A stretch of 64,000 nucleotides of DNA. Origin: LMUY01 sp964244585. Its GTDB lineage: Bacteria; Pseudomonadota; Alphaproteobacteria; Acetobacterales; Acetobacteraceae. The position numbers were made by a program, and so were the translations under genes. The DNA is taken from positions 1 through 64,000 of the forward strand of contig CAXTJM010000002.1 in the NCBI GenBank assembly GCA_964244585.1, written 5' to 3'. How positions within the stretch are numbered: the first letter of the stretch is position 1; each line of letters opens with the position of its first letter. Shown here piece after piece: positions 1-8,242 of the stretch. Below the pieces are notes generated by a model, which did no database searches, had not been told where the DNA came from, and saw nothing but the letters and a program-made list of their open reading frames with translations.

Positions 1-118
1 AGACACGGGTCATTTCTCGATGAAAACTCAGGCCCTCTCCGGGTCAGATCTCAATGCAACTCAACACTCCTTTGATCGGAAGCCTGCTGACCGTCGGCAC
101 GCCTGCCTTCTCGGGCAC

Positions 119-781
119 ATGACCGAGCTGACCTCCTGGACGGCGGAGGACTTCGCCGATTCGTTCCAGCGCCATATGCCGACTGGTCCCGTTTGGCCCC
201 GTGATCCCGACACGACGCAGCGGGCGACGGTCGAGGCGCTCATGCCGACCTATGTCCGGTCGTGGGACGTCGCCTGCGATTTGCCGACCGAGACGTTGCC
301 TTCGACCAGCACTTTTCTCCTCCCGGAGTGGGAGTCCACCCTCGGCCTCCCCGACCCCTGTGCTGGCGAGGACCCGACGATCGCCCAGCGCCAAGCGCAT
401 GTCGTAGCGAGGCTGACGCAGGGCAACGGCCCATCCATCCCCTCGCTAACGGCCTTCGCCGCGGCGCTGGGTTACACGATCACGATCACCGAGTTCGCGC
501 CGGCGCGCGCTGACAACCTCGTCGCCGACGGCGCGGTCTACGATCCGGCATGGGCGTTCGCCTGGCAGGTCAACGCGCCTGGGTTCGTCATCGACTACTT
601 CTCGGCTGACGAAAGCTATGCCGACGAGCCGCTCGCCACATGGGCCAGTCGCGTCCTGCAATGCGAACTGCAGCGCATCGCACCCGCCCATACGATCCTG
701 ATGTTCTCCTACGTGACCGCGCTTCCGAGCGCGACGTGGGACGGAACCGGCGGCTGGAACACTGGCGCCTGGGCCGCCTGA
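119..781 (+). CDS. Phage tail protein, DUF2313/Mu gp48-like (YmfQ family)
   Basis: About 220 residues. The N-terminal segment with GPVWPRDPD and the overall length fit the DUF2313/Mu gp48 family, a minor baseplate/tail-assembly protein usually encoded between the baseplate J-type gene and the tail fibres; the tail-fibre gene does follow 20 bp downstream. The frame is open back to an ATG at 20, but the extra 33 residues look non-native. The ATG at 119 overlaps the TGA (120-122) of a 22-codon stretch starting at 54, so I prefer 119. An ATGA overlap also exists at 20-23, so the start is not settled. The upstream partner gene is outside the window. Family call is from pattern memory, moderately sure. 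Confidence 0.72.
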   Translation: MTELTSWTAEDFADSFQRHMPTGPVWPRDPDTTQRATVEALMPTYVRSWDVACDLPTETLPSTSTFLLPEWESTLGLPDPCAGEDPTIAQRQAHVVARLTQGNGPSIPSLTAFAAALGYTITITEFAPARADNLVADGAVYDPAWAFAWQVNAPGFVIDYFSADESYADEPLATWASRVLQCELQRIAPAHTILMFSYVTALPSATWDGTGGWNTGAWAA

Positions 782-801
782 CGCCCCGCTGAGGCGCTTC
801 G

Positions 802-1611
802 ATGTATCAGATCGACGACATCACCGCCGTAACGCCGGTTCCGGCGCCCCCAACGGACAATATTGGCACGCCCGGGTTCTTCACCGGCGGAGATCCGGCA
901 AATTCGGTCCCAGCCACGCGCGTCCGCTACTGGTGGCTAAACTGCATCCAGCAGGCGCTCATTGGGCTGCTCGTGGGCGCGGGCGTCGCACAGAGCAAGA
1001 CGGACTTTACCGTCGTGCCGCAGGCCGTGGCGATCATCGGCCGGCGCCATGCCGTCTTCGGCACCTCAGGCAGCTTCACCGTCCCAGCCGGTGTCTTCCG
1101 CCTGAAGGTCCGCATGTGGGCTGCAGGCGGCTCAGGCGGAACCACCACCAACATCGCCTATCCGGGCGGCGGCGGCGGCTCGGGTGGCTATGTCGAGGCC
1201 TATATGGCCGTCACGCCCGGCCAGGTGATCCCCTACACGGTCGGCCAGGGCGTCGCAGCAGGGAATGGCGGCAACAGCACATTCCTGACCTTGACCGCAG
1301 GCGGCGGCCAGGCCGGTTCTCCCGGAACCAGTTCAACGATTGGCAACGGCGGAAACGCAGGAGGCGCCACGGGCGGCGCGGTCAATCTGCCCGGATATCC
1401 TGGCAGCACCGGCCTTAGCTACGGCACGACGGGCGCGGTAGAAGGTGGCCGCGGTGCCGGCGCTCCGATGGGCGGCAGCGTTGCCTTTGCAACCGGCAGC
1501 TCGACGGTCGGTTTCAACGCCAATCCGGGCACGTTCCCAGGCGGCGGGTCGACCGGATGCACGAACAGCACGGCACCCGGCGGCAACGGCCTCATCATTG
1601 TGGAATACTGA
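802..1611 (+). CDS. Glycine-rich phage tail fibre protein
   Basis: 269 residues. Residues 1-75 resemble the N-terminal part of many tail fibres: a short polar stretch, then QQALIGLLVGAG and a segment on the pattern of phage fibre attachment domains. From about residue 90 the protein is a beta-type module (FTVPAGVFRLKVRMWAAGG) followed by many short Gly-rich runs (PGGGGGSGG, GNGGNAGGATGG), as in the glycine-rich receptor-binding domains of phage fibres, and it ends GGNGLIIVEY, a typical terminus of that class. A GAGGCG sequence sits 6-11 bases before the ATG. It lies between the gp48-like gene and a beta-helix protein, so a role in host-surface recognition is inferred. Confidence 0.75.
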   Translation: MYQIDDITAVTPVPAPPTDNIGTPGFFTGGDPANSVPATRVRYWWLNCIQQALIGLLVGAGVAQSKTDFTVVPQAVAIIGRRHAVFGTSGSFTVPAGVFRLKVRMWAAGGSGGTTTNIAYPGGGGGSGGYVEAYMAVTPGQVIPYTVGQGVAAGNGGNSTFLTLTAGGGQAGSPGTSSTIGNGGNAGGATGGAVNLPGYPGSTGLSYGTTGAVEGGRGAGAPMGGSVAFATGSSTVGFNANPGTFPGGGSTGCTNSTAPGGNGLIIVEY

Positions 1612-1615
1612 GGTG

Positions 1616-3412
1616 ATGAAGCGCCTCCTCCTCGCCAGCGTCTGCCTGCTGCCACTCGCGGGGCACGCGCAGTCCGTTTATCCCTATACCGGCCGCACGA
1701 GCGCACCTGCTGTTGCGGGCGATCCGCTGCAGCTCAGCGAACGCAAGGCGGCGGACGCTGCCAAATGCGACCTGAACGCATCCGCGTGCCTGGTCGCCGC
1801 CATCAACGGGGCCATCAGCCAGACCATGGCCGCCAAGCTGGGCGAAGTCCTGTCCACCGCCGACATGGCCGTGCCGGCGACAGGCGATGCCCAGCCGGCG
1901 CTGCAAGCGGCGGTGAACGCGATTGGCGCGCTGGGCGGCGGTTCGCTCCGCCTGCTAGCCCGGCAGTATCCGCTGATCGCCGCCGACCTCGAAGTGCCGC
2001 CTGACGTGCATCTGCTGTGCGACGGGTCGCATGGCGGGTTGCGCCCGACGCTCAACTACACCGCCGTGCCGTGTGCCCTTGTGCCCGCCGTCGGCCGCAC
2101 GGTCCGCATGGACGACCGGTCCGCCCTCACCGACGTCCCGGTGATCTACGGCGGCTTGGCGGCGGCGCCGACGGACATGCGGTCGGGCATCAACTACATC
2201 AATTCCTTTGCCGGCATCGGAATCACCGTGCAGGGCAACGACGTGCGGATCGACCGCGGCTTCGTGCTGGGCTTCGGGCTGTGCGTCTCCAACGTGGGAT
2301 ACGCTCGCCTGCATGCGACTGAGCTGCAGGGTGATTGCAGGAGCGGGGTCAAGAACGACCAGAACCATGACGTGGTCCGCCTGGACAAGGCCGAGTTCTG
2401 GCCGTTCGGGCTGGTGGCCGTCTCCTGGGGCTTCGTACCTTTCGCAGTTTCGGGGAGTGCCAACAATGGGTCCGGCCTAGTCAGGCTGACCCTGTCCTCT
2501 GCCATGGCCGCACCCTATGTCCTGATCACAGGCGACGTCATCAATCTCAGCCAGGCCATGGGCCTGCCACGCGCCATGCGGAAGCGCTGGACCGTCACCG
2601 TGGTCGACGCCACGCACATCGACCTCCAGGGCTCGACCTACCCAACGGCGAACGCCTTCATGGCAACCACCGTGGCAGGCTCGAACGGTATGTGGATCAC
2701 CGACAACTCGGGCCTTGGCGTGGGGATGGCAGTCAACGGGTCGTATTTTCCAGCCGGCACGACGATCACCGGGATATACGAGGGCCGGATCGAGGCGTCC
2801 GCTCCTGCCTCGGCGAGCGGCAGCAACGTCACGCTGTCCGCCTCCGGCGTGAGCGGCACCGCCACGGCCTATATCGATCTGACCGCCCGCACCGGCATCG
2901 GTTTCGAGTTCACCAATGGTGAGCGCAACGAGTGCCGGTCCTGCTTCGATTTTGGCTATACGACGGGGTTGCACATCGGAACCGGCGCCGGCTGGACCTA
3001 CGCGCCCGGCTATGCATCGGACCATGAGGAGACGGAGGACGGAGATACCGTCGGCATCTCCATCACGGATAGCGCCTATGACAGCATCATCGAGGGTCCG
3101 TGGATCAGCGGGCATGCCGTTACGTTGCGCGTCAGCAGCCAAGCCGGACCGGCACACAAGATCGCCAACGCCTCCTTCAATGTCGGCAGCACGCTCTCTT
3201 CGATCCAACTGCTGAGCGGCGACACGACCGTGACTGCTAGCACGTTGGCTCCCGAGGCGACCTTTGGCGCAGGTGCGGCCTATGTGTCGAGCGCCATCCA
3301 TTCGGTCATCTGGGGCAACGACAACATCGGGACGGCGCCGATCCTGTTCCCGATCAACACACCGCCGGTGGGGTTCACCGCCGGCAACATCTACGGCGCC
3401 AATCCTCCGTAA
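1616..3412 (+). CDS. Secreted beta-helix (pectate-lyase-like) spike protein
   Basis: 598 residues from the ATG at 1616, four bases after the preceding stop; the frame is open further upstream but runs through the neighbouring fibre gene. The product opens with a clear Sec signal peptide (MKRLLLASVCLLPLAGHAQS). Residues near 85-150 (LQAAVNAIGALGGGSLRLL, then a Tyr-containing strand and VHLLCDGS) have the pattern of the N-terminal turn of pectate-lyase-like right-handed beta-helix spikes; the rest is Gly/Ser/Thr-rich repeated strands. Tailspikes of this fold bind or cut surface polysaccharide. I see no certain catalytic triad. A signal peptide on a tail-spike-like protein is unexpected because tails assemble in the cytoplasm; it may instead be an exported host-modifying protein. 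Confidence 0.65.
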   Translation: MKRLLLASVCLLPLAGHAQSVYPYTGRTSAPAVAGDPLQLSERKAADAAKCDLNASACLVAAINGAISQTMAAKLGEVLSTADMAVPATGDAQPALQAAVNAIGALGGGSLRLLARQYPLIAADLEVPPDVHLLCDGSHGGLRPTLNYTAVPCALVPAVGRTVRMDDRSALTDVPVIYGGLAAAPTDMRSGINYINSFAGIGITVQGNDVRIDRGFVLGFGLCVSNVGYARLHATELQGDCRSGVKNDQNHDVVRLDKAEFWPFGLVAVSWGFVPFAVSGSANNGSGLVRLTLSSAMAAPYVLITGDVINLSQAMGLPRAMRKRWTVTVVDATHIDLQGSTYPTANAFMATTVAGSNGMWITDNSGLGVGMAVNGSYFPAGTTITGIYEGRIEASAPASASGSNVTLSASGVSGTATAYIDLTARTGIGFEFTNGERNECRSCFDFGYTTGLHIGTGAGWTYAPGYASDHEETEDGDTVGISITDSAYDSIIEGPWISGHAVTLRVSSQAGPAHKIANASFNVGSTLSSIQLLSGDTTVTASTLAPEATFGAGAAYVSSAIHSVIWGNDNIGTAPILFPINTPPVGFTAGNIYGANPP

Positions 3413-3451
3413 CTCGGACCACCGGCTGACCGCCACCCTCGGGAGACATCC

Positions 3452-4060
3452 ATGCGCCTGAAACACCTGCTCGCCGGGATGCTGGCGGCCGTGCTGATGG
3501 TTGCGCAGGCCGGGGCAGCGGCGCCGCCATCGAAGCCGGGCTACCAGATCAACGTTACCGTCTCGCCTTACGTCGCGCCGAACTTCGCACCCTCGCAGGT
3601 GCCGATGTGGTTGGACACCACGACGACCCTGACCAACCTGGATGGCTCGACCTTCGCGCTGCCGCGACCGGTATCGGATCAGTCGCCGCTGCCGGTCAAC
3701 TGCATCACCGGGTGCGGCGGTGGCACCGGGGGCGGCTCCGCCGCAGTTACCCGGTCCGCACCGTCGCAGCCCGCCAACGTGCCTGTCGGCAGCAGCCCTA
3801 CCACCATCATCCCAGCCAGCACGTCCTACGCGGCGATCCGCTACTACGTGCAGGGCGCGTCCGGCACAGGCAATAGCGGGTGCGCCACCTGGGGCCCGGT
3901 TGCGCCCAGCATCAGCGGCAATTTGTGCGTCAATGGCTTCCCCATCTTTCCGGGCTCGCTGGAGAAGCGAACGGTAGCCGACGGAGCCATGCCGACCACG
4001 CCACTGGTTGCGATCGGCGCCTCCGGTTCCGCCCTCACCATCACCTACGAGGTCCAGTAA
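3452..4060 (+). CDS. Small secreted protein of the tail-fibre cluster, unknown function
   Basis: 202 residues; no family recognised. It begins with a strong signal peptide (MRLKHLLAGMLAAVLMVAQAGAAA), preceded by GGGAGA. The mature part is Ser/Thr/Pro-rich with a glycine linker (CGGGTGGGS near residue 90) and two pairs of cysteines (CITGC; then SGCATWG and GNLCVNG), which suggests disulfide-bonded export to the periplasm or surface. The C-terminal half (SYAAIRYYVQGASGTGN to LTITYEVQ) reads as a beta-sandwich module. Its stop codon overlaps the start of the next gene (TAATG), so the two are probably cotranslated. Its position among tail-fibre genes suggests an accessory role, not established. 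Confidence 0.6.
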   Translation: MRLKHLLAGMLAAVLMVAQAGAAAPPSKPGYQINVTVSPYVAPNFAPSQVPMWLDTTTTLTNLDGSTFALPRPVSDQSPLPVNCITGCGGGTGGGSAAVTRSAPSQPANVPVGSSPTTIIPASTSYAAIRYYVQGASGTGNSGCATWGPVAPSISGNLCVNGFPIFPGSLEKRTVADGAMPTTPLVAIGASGSALTITYEVQ

Positions 4061-4628
4061 TGCGCAACACGCTCCGTGCCGCCCTGCTTGGCGCGGTCTT
4101 CCTCGCCCCCATCGCGACGCAGGCGCAGCCGGCGCCTCCCTCCGGCCCGGTAGGACCAGCCGGCCCGACAGGAGCCACCGGCGCGCAGGGTCCAGCGGGC
4201 GCGGCGGGTGCCGCAGGAGCCGCTGGGCCGCAGGGCGCCACGGGGGCAACCGGCGCAGCAGGCGCCACAGGGCCAGCCGGCCCCACTGGACCGCAAGGTG
4301 CTACAGGTCCAGCCGGCAGCCCGCCTCGGCTACCCTCAAGACCGTCACCGGCGCCTACACGATCTTGTCCAGCGATTGCGGGAACGCTCTCCGCTCGGGG
4401 GACACGAGCGCCGTGGCATGGACCCTTCCGACCGGGCTTTCGACGGGCTGTGCCGTGCGCTGGCTGCAGGGCGCCGGCGGCGTGATCCAGTTCGTGGCCG
4501 GGTCGGGTGAGACACTCGAAAATGTGGCGACCACGCCGAACACCCATTCGGGCGGTCAGTTCGCCCGCGGGGAGCTGCTGATCGACACCGCCAGCACCTT
4601 CGTCCTGTCCGGGACCACCGCGCCATGA
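4060..4628 (+). pseudogene. Collagen-like secreted protein, reading frame split once
   Basis: The first frame (4060 to about 4320) encodes a signal peptide (MRNTLRAALLGAVFLAPIATQAQ) and roughly 20 Gly-X-Y triplets rich in GPAGPTGATG, a bacterial collagen-like stalk of the type found on phage fibres and exosporium proteins. At about 4315-4330 the sensible sequence moves to the minus-one frame, where a compact C-terminal domain runs from about PASATLKTVTGAYTILSSD to a stop at 4626-4628. That stop overlaps the next gene's ATG (ATGA), which supports it as the authentic end; staying in the first frame gives Arg/Pro-rich low-quality sequence to 4485. I saw no classical slippery heptamer, so a mutation or sequencing slip in the repeat is more likely than programmed frameshifting. 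Confidence 0.6.
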
Positions 4629-7291
4629 GCTACATGCCGCTCGACCTCGGCAACGACCTGGACCGCCTGCCGCCGCTCAGCGTCGGCGCGCCGCTCGGCT
4701 ACTACGACTTCACCGACCCGTCGAGCCTGTCGCTGGTGTCCTCGTCGGACTACCAGGCCAGCGTCTCGACCGCGCCCAGCATCGGCCAGACCGGCAGCCC
4801 GAACTCGCTGCGCATCGCGGGCGTGTTCAACCGCATGGGCTCCGGCGTGGCGGGCAACGCGCCGGACCTGCTCTACCCGCCGCGCTACTCCACCATCATC
4901 GGCCCCATGTGGCGGCAGCGGCACACTGGCAGCCGCGGCGGCGCGCAGTTCGGCCCCAACGAGCGCGGCATCTCCACCGCACCACCCAGCTTCAGCATGG
5001 CCACGCCCGGCGCCATGGCGACCGGCGACGCCTTCACCATCAGCAGCACGGGCACGCTGCCGACCTTGCAGTTCGGCATCATGGCGGCCGGCACAACCTA
5101 TTACCTGATCAAGCAGGCGAACGGGACGTTCCTGGTCGCGACCTCGGCCGCCAACGCCGCGGCTGGGAACTGGTCGCCGCTGGTGGCGCAGGGCAGCGGC
5201 ACGCTGACGATCACCGACACCACGCAATCCCTCACGTCCACGGCGACCATCAACTGGTTCGGCCTGCCGATGTCGAGCGGCCAGCTTTACAGCGTCTTCG
5301 ACGTGGTGACGGTCGACCGCTACCGGCTGCGCCCGCTGGGCAGCCTGCGCAGCGGCGACAACACGCTGCAAACCTGGCAGTCCATCTCCAGCCTCGGCAA
5401 CCAGTGGCTGGGCCTGGGCGGCCGCGGCGGAGCGGCGGGCGCCATCGGCCGGCTCGCCCTGGCCATCAACGGCACCTATAATGGGCAGCTGGCGCTGGAG
5501 AGTGCCACGCTCGGCTTGCCGGCCGGGCCGACCAGCTACGACGCCCAGCTCCTGGCGATCGCCCGGGTGATGCAGACCAGCGGCGGCAGCGCCTCCGGCA
5601 GCCCGGCCAGCACCAAGGTCTACGTCAACAACGTGCTGTCCACCCAGCAGGGGGACAAGTATGTCGCGCCGACCGCTCCGCTGTCGCAGATCTGCATCGG
5701 CGATGGCGCCAGCTTCATGCGGTCGGAATGGCGGCCGGGGCACACGCACCATTTCACGCTGATCTTCTTCGGCCAGCTCACCGTGGCGGACATCGCAGCA
5801 CTGACGGCGCATTTCGACGCCAAGATGTTCCGCTCGCTGTCCCGGGCGACCAGCCGCGCGCTGACCTGGTGGGCCACGATCGGGCAGTCGCTTGCCGATG
5901 ATTACAACGGCAACACCAACAACAGCGCCTACACGGGCACCTATACTGCCCAGAGCGGCCTGGTGGTGCCGTCGCCCGGACTGATCGGCCAGAACAGCCC
6001 GCTCCTGGTGGAGGAGGAGGTCGTCGCCGGCCTCACCGGTGCGCCGGTCTACGTCAACCACGGCCGCAATCAGAACGGCGGCGCGCTGAGCATCGCGACG
6101 CCGGGCCGGGTGCTGCTGGGTAGCGAGCAGCCTTGGACGAACAGCACCACGCCCAACTACACGTCCACGGGTTTCATCGACGACTATTCCGCCGCCGTCA
6201 CCCCGGGCACGCCGTCCACCTATCAGCTCGACGCGCATTCGGGGTCGGCCGGCGCCAACCTGGTGGCCTACATCGCGGCCTGTCAGGCAGCCGGGGTGCC
6301 GATGCCGGCCGGCATCGTGTGGAACCAGGGGCAGAACAGCGCGGGCGACTGGGCGGTCACCAGCAACAACGCGAACATCGCCGGTAATTTCTACGCCAGC
6401 GCGGTCACGGTGGAGAACTACGCCGGCCGGTGGTGCCAGGCCATGACGCTGCTGCCGGGGCTGATCACCGCCGCCTGGGGCGGCTCGGCCTCCTCGCCGC
6501 TACCGATGGCGATCGACCACCTGTCGACCATCTCGCAGGGCAGCCAGCCGCAGCACCAGGCGATCATGGCGGCGGCGCAGATCCTGGTGGACCAGAACCC
6601 TACCCGCATCTTCCTGGCCGGCGGCAATTCCTGGCAGCACTCGGGCTCCAGCCCGTCCCTGCACTACGTCATGGAGAAGTTCGAGAACGGCAAGGCCGAG
6701 CACGCCCGGACGATCAAGTGGTGGGAGAAGGCCAAGGGCACGCTCTACATTGAGGGCGCGTCCGGGCCGGCATACGGGCAATTCCCGCGTCTGTCGTCGA
6801 TCTCCGCCGTCACCGGCAACGCCTACATCGACGTGACGATCACCAACCCGAACGCCGCAACCACGCTGCTGCTCAGCAGCTCGGCCCCGACGCTTGGCTG
6901 GCGCGCCTACACCGGGACCACCACGACCGCGATCTACACGGCGGGCGCGTTGGCAGGCGCCACGACCTCAGGCGCGGCGGGCACTTACGAGAAGGGCGGC
7001 ACGGCGCTGACGATCACGGGCGTGACGCTGATCGCACCATTCAAGGTGCGGCTGGCCCTGTCGGCGGCGCTGGTGGCCGGAACGAAGGTGACGGTGTTCT
7101 ACGCGGATGCCTACGCGATGGATGGCGTGGGTGGGACTGCCTACCCGAAGAGCCCTGAAGCCTTCAAGAACATGCTGACCGACAGCTCGGGGACGGACTT
7201 CGCCGCGGCCGAGCCGCTGCTGTCGCCGTTCTACAAGGGCCGGCACATGCCGGTGGCGATCGAGGCGTGCGGGCTGGTGGCGCAACTGTGA
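4625..7291 (+). CDS. Large phage tail protein with SGNH/sialate O-acetylesterase-like domain
   Basis: 888 residues, start ATG overlapping the previous stop. Residues 1-400 contain beta-rich segments, including a lectin-like stretch (GRLALAINGTYNGQLALES, WRPGHTHHFTLIFFG). From about residue 415 the pattern fits the SGNH/SASA esterase fold: WATIGQSLADD resembles the GQS nucleophile block, GIVWNQGQNSAGDW the W-x-Q-G-x block, and a later LHYVMEKF could hold the catalytic His. A C-terminal beta module (residues 725-830) precedes PEAFKNML. Such enzymes remove O-acetyl groups from surface glycans, and several phage tailspikes are deacetylases. No signal peptide, unlike the three genes before it. Domain call is from motif reading; the catalytic residues need structural comparison. 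Confidence 0.65.
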   Translation: MSYMPLDLGNDLDRLPPLSVGAPLGYYDFTDPSSLSLVSSSDYQASVSTAPSIGQTGSPNSLRIAGVFNRMGSGVAGNAPDLLYPPRYSTIIGPMWRQRHTGSRGGAQFGPNERGISTAPPSFSMATPGAMATGDAFTISSTGTLPTLQFGIMAAGTTYYLIKQANGTFLVATSAANAAAGNWSPLVAQGSGTLTITDTTQSLTSTATINWFGLPMSSGQLYSVFDVVTVDRYRLRPLGSLRSGDNTLQTWQSISSLGNQWLGLGGRGGAAGAIGRLALAINGTYNGQLALESATLGLPAGPTSYDAQLLAIARVMQTSGGSASGSPASTKVYVNNVLSTQQGDKYVAPTAPLSQICIGDGASFMRSEWRPGHTHHFTLIFFGQLTVADIAALTAHFDAKMFRSLSRATSRALTWWATIGQSLADDYNGNTNNSAYTGTYTAQSGLVVPSPGLIGQNSPLLVEEEVVAGLTGAPVYVNHGRNQNGGALSIATPGRVLLGSEQPWTNSTTPNYTSTGFIDDYSAAVTPGTPSTYQLDAHSGSAGANLVAYIAACQAAGVPMPAGIVWNQGQNSAGDWAVTSNNANIAGNFYASAVTVENYAGRWCQAMTLLPGLITAAWGGSASSPLPMAIDHLSTISQGSQPQHQAIMAAAQILVDQNPTRIFLAGGNSWQHSGSSPSLHYVMEKFENGKAEHARTIKWWEKAKGTLYIEGASGPAYGQFPRLSSISAVTGNAYIDVTITNPNAATTLLLSSSAPTLGWRAYTGTTTTAIYTAGALAGATTSGAAGTYEKGGTALTITGVTLIAPFKVRLALSAALVAGTKVTVFYADAYAMDGVGGTAYPKSPEAFKNMLTDSSGTDFAAAEPLLSPFYKGRHMPVAIEACGLVAQL

Positions 7292-7353
7292 AAACCGCCG
7301 CCGTTCTCGCCATCCTCGCCCTGGCGGTCTGGAACGCGAGGTGCGGATCGTGA
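7288..7353 (+). CDS. Possible 21-residue hydrophobic peptide between two coupled genes
   Basis: GTG at 7288 overlaps the preceding stop (GTGA), and the frame ends with TGA at 7351-7353, which overlaps a GTG start at 7350 for the next gene. The peptide, MKTAAVLAILALAVWNARCGS, is a hydrophobic segment ending in a cysteine and resembles a truncated lipoprotein signal. The double overlap would make it a translational bridge. Small nested genes between holin-like genes of lysis cassettes (spanin-type lipoproteins) are a precedent, but this peptide is too short to identify and may be chance. Confidence 0.3.
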   Translation: MKTAAVLAILALAVWNARCGS

Positions 7354-7775
7354 CCCGGGCGACCAAGCTGTGGCTGGAGCGGGTCGTCTACCTGCTGGAG
7401 TTCGAGCCCACGTGGTTCCCCGAGTTGGGCTTCGCCATCGGTGCGGTCGGCTGGGCAGTGTTCGCCTTCTTCACGGACGACATCACGGTGACCGGCTGGG
7501 CCTGGGCGCTGCCGGGCTTGGCCGGGGTGCTGGGGGTCGTCCGCGGCATCGTGCTCTTGCGTCTCTGGTATGCTGCCCGGGTGGTTCTGACGAGCTTGAG
7601 CGCCCTGCTGGTGGCGTGGCTCTGGTGGGGGCTGGCCGGCCGCTACGGCATCGTCCCGCAGATGGCTTGGCTCGGCGGCATCTTCATCATCGAATTGCTG
7701 ACCGCGGCGAAGTTCTCGATCCCGTGCCTGCGCGACCTGCGGGACGAGTATCGCGCAAGGCATCGTGCACGATGA
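7350..7775 (+). CDS. Small integral membrane protein, lysis-region (unknown)
   Basis: About 141 residues from the GTG at 7350, which overlaps the stop of the preceding short frame; an in-frame GTG at 7341 would add three residues. Predicted membrane segments by eye: WFPELGFAIGAVGWAVFAFF, WAWALPGLAGVLGVVRGIVL, VVLTSLSALLVAWLWWGLAG and MAWLGGIFIIELLTAA, with basic residues at the C-terminus. Four helices and a position three genes upstream of the endolysin suggest a holin or other lysis-cassette membrane protein, but I recognise no family signature. Its stop overlaps the next gene's start (ATGA). Confidence 0.6.
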   Translation: MTRATKLWLERVVYLLEFEPTWFPELGFAIGAVGWAVFAFFTDDITVTGWAWALPGLAGVLGVVRGIVLLRLWYAARVVLTSLSALLVAWLWWGLAGRYGIVPQMAWLGGIFIIELLTAAKFSIPCLRDLRDEYRARHRAR

Positions 7776-8233
7776 GCGGCGTGCCCATGCCGCCTGCGGC
7801 CTGGTGGGTTGGCGTGCCCTGGTGGGCCGGCCTGGGCTTCCTGCTGGTGGCGATCCTGGTGGTGTCCGTGCTGGCGCCGTGGATCACCGCCTGGCGGAAG
7901 AACCTGCCCAGCTCGCTGGTGTCCCGGGAACAGGTGCTGGTCGCCCGGCAGATCAGGCTCGATGCGGCGGAAGCCGCCGAACGGAGCCGATTGGAGGTGG
8001 ACCGGGACAAGGGCTGGGCCGCCGTGGCGCATCCGCTCTGGCACGACCTCAACAACGCCGTGGCACGGGCGAACATGCTGTTGCTGCTCCTGCAACGCGT
8101 GCTGGACGGCAAGATACCCAAGCCAGCCGCACTGGTGCAGCTCCAGGACTACGAGCCGCTGCCCAAGCCCGGCCCGCTGCCGGATGTGGAGGCCGTGGCG
8201 CCCAAGAAAGCAGGGGAGACGCCGTATGCGTGA
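7772..8233 (+). CDS. Membrane-anchored protein of the lysis region (spanin-like topology)
   Basis: 153 residues, ATG overlapping the previous stop. One strong N-terminal membrane helix (WAGLGFLLVAILVVSVLAPW, about residues 18-37) is followed by a charged helical stretch (residues 50-75, QIRLDAAEAAERSRLEVDRD), a second helical block and a Pro-rich tail. A single N-terminal anchor plus a coiled-coil periplasmic or cytosolic part is the topology of inner-membrane spanins and of other phage accessory proteins, and the endolysin gene starts ten bases downstream. The assignment is from topology and position only. Confidence 0.5.
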   Translation: MSGVPMPPAAWWVGVPWWAGLGFLLVAILVVSVLAPWITAWRKNLPSSLVSREQVLVARQIRLDAAEAAERSRLEVDRDKGWAAVAHPLWHDLNNAVARANMLLLLLQRVLDGKIPKPAALVQLQDYEPLPKPGPLPDVEAVAPKKAGETPYA

Positions 8234-8242
8234 GGAAGACCC

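Noticed and set aside
2477..4249. A 590-codon minus-strand open frame over the phage fibre genes
   Set aside because: Arg/Gly/Ala-rich antisense shadow typical of high-GC DNA; it runs opposite to coherent fibre genes and has no domain pattern.
4300..4340. Programmed frameshift in the collagen-like gene
   Set aside because: No slippery heptamer or downstream structure was recognised at the switch, so mutation or sequencing error is the simpler reading.
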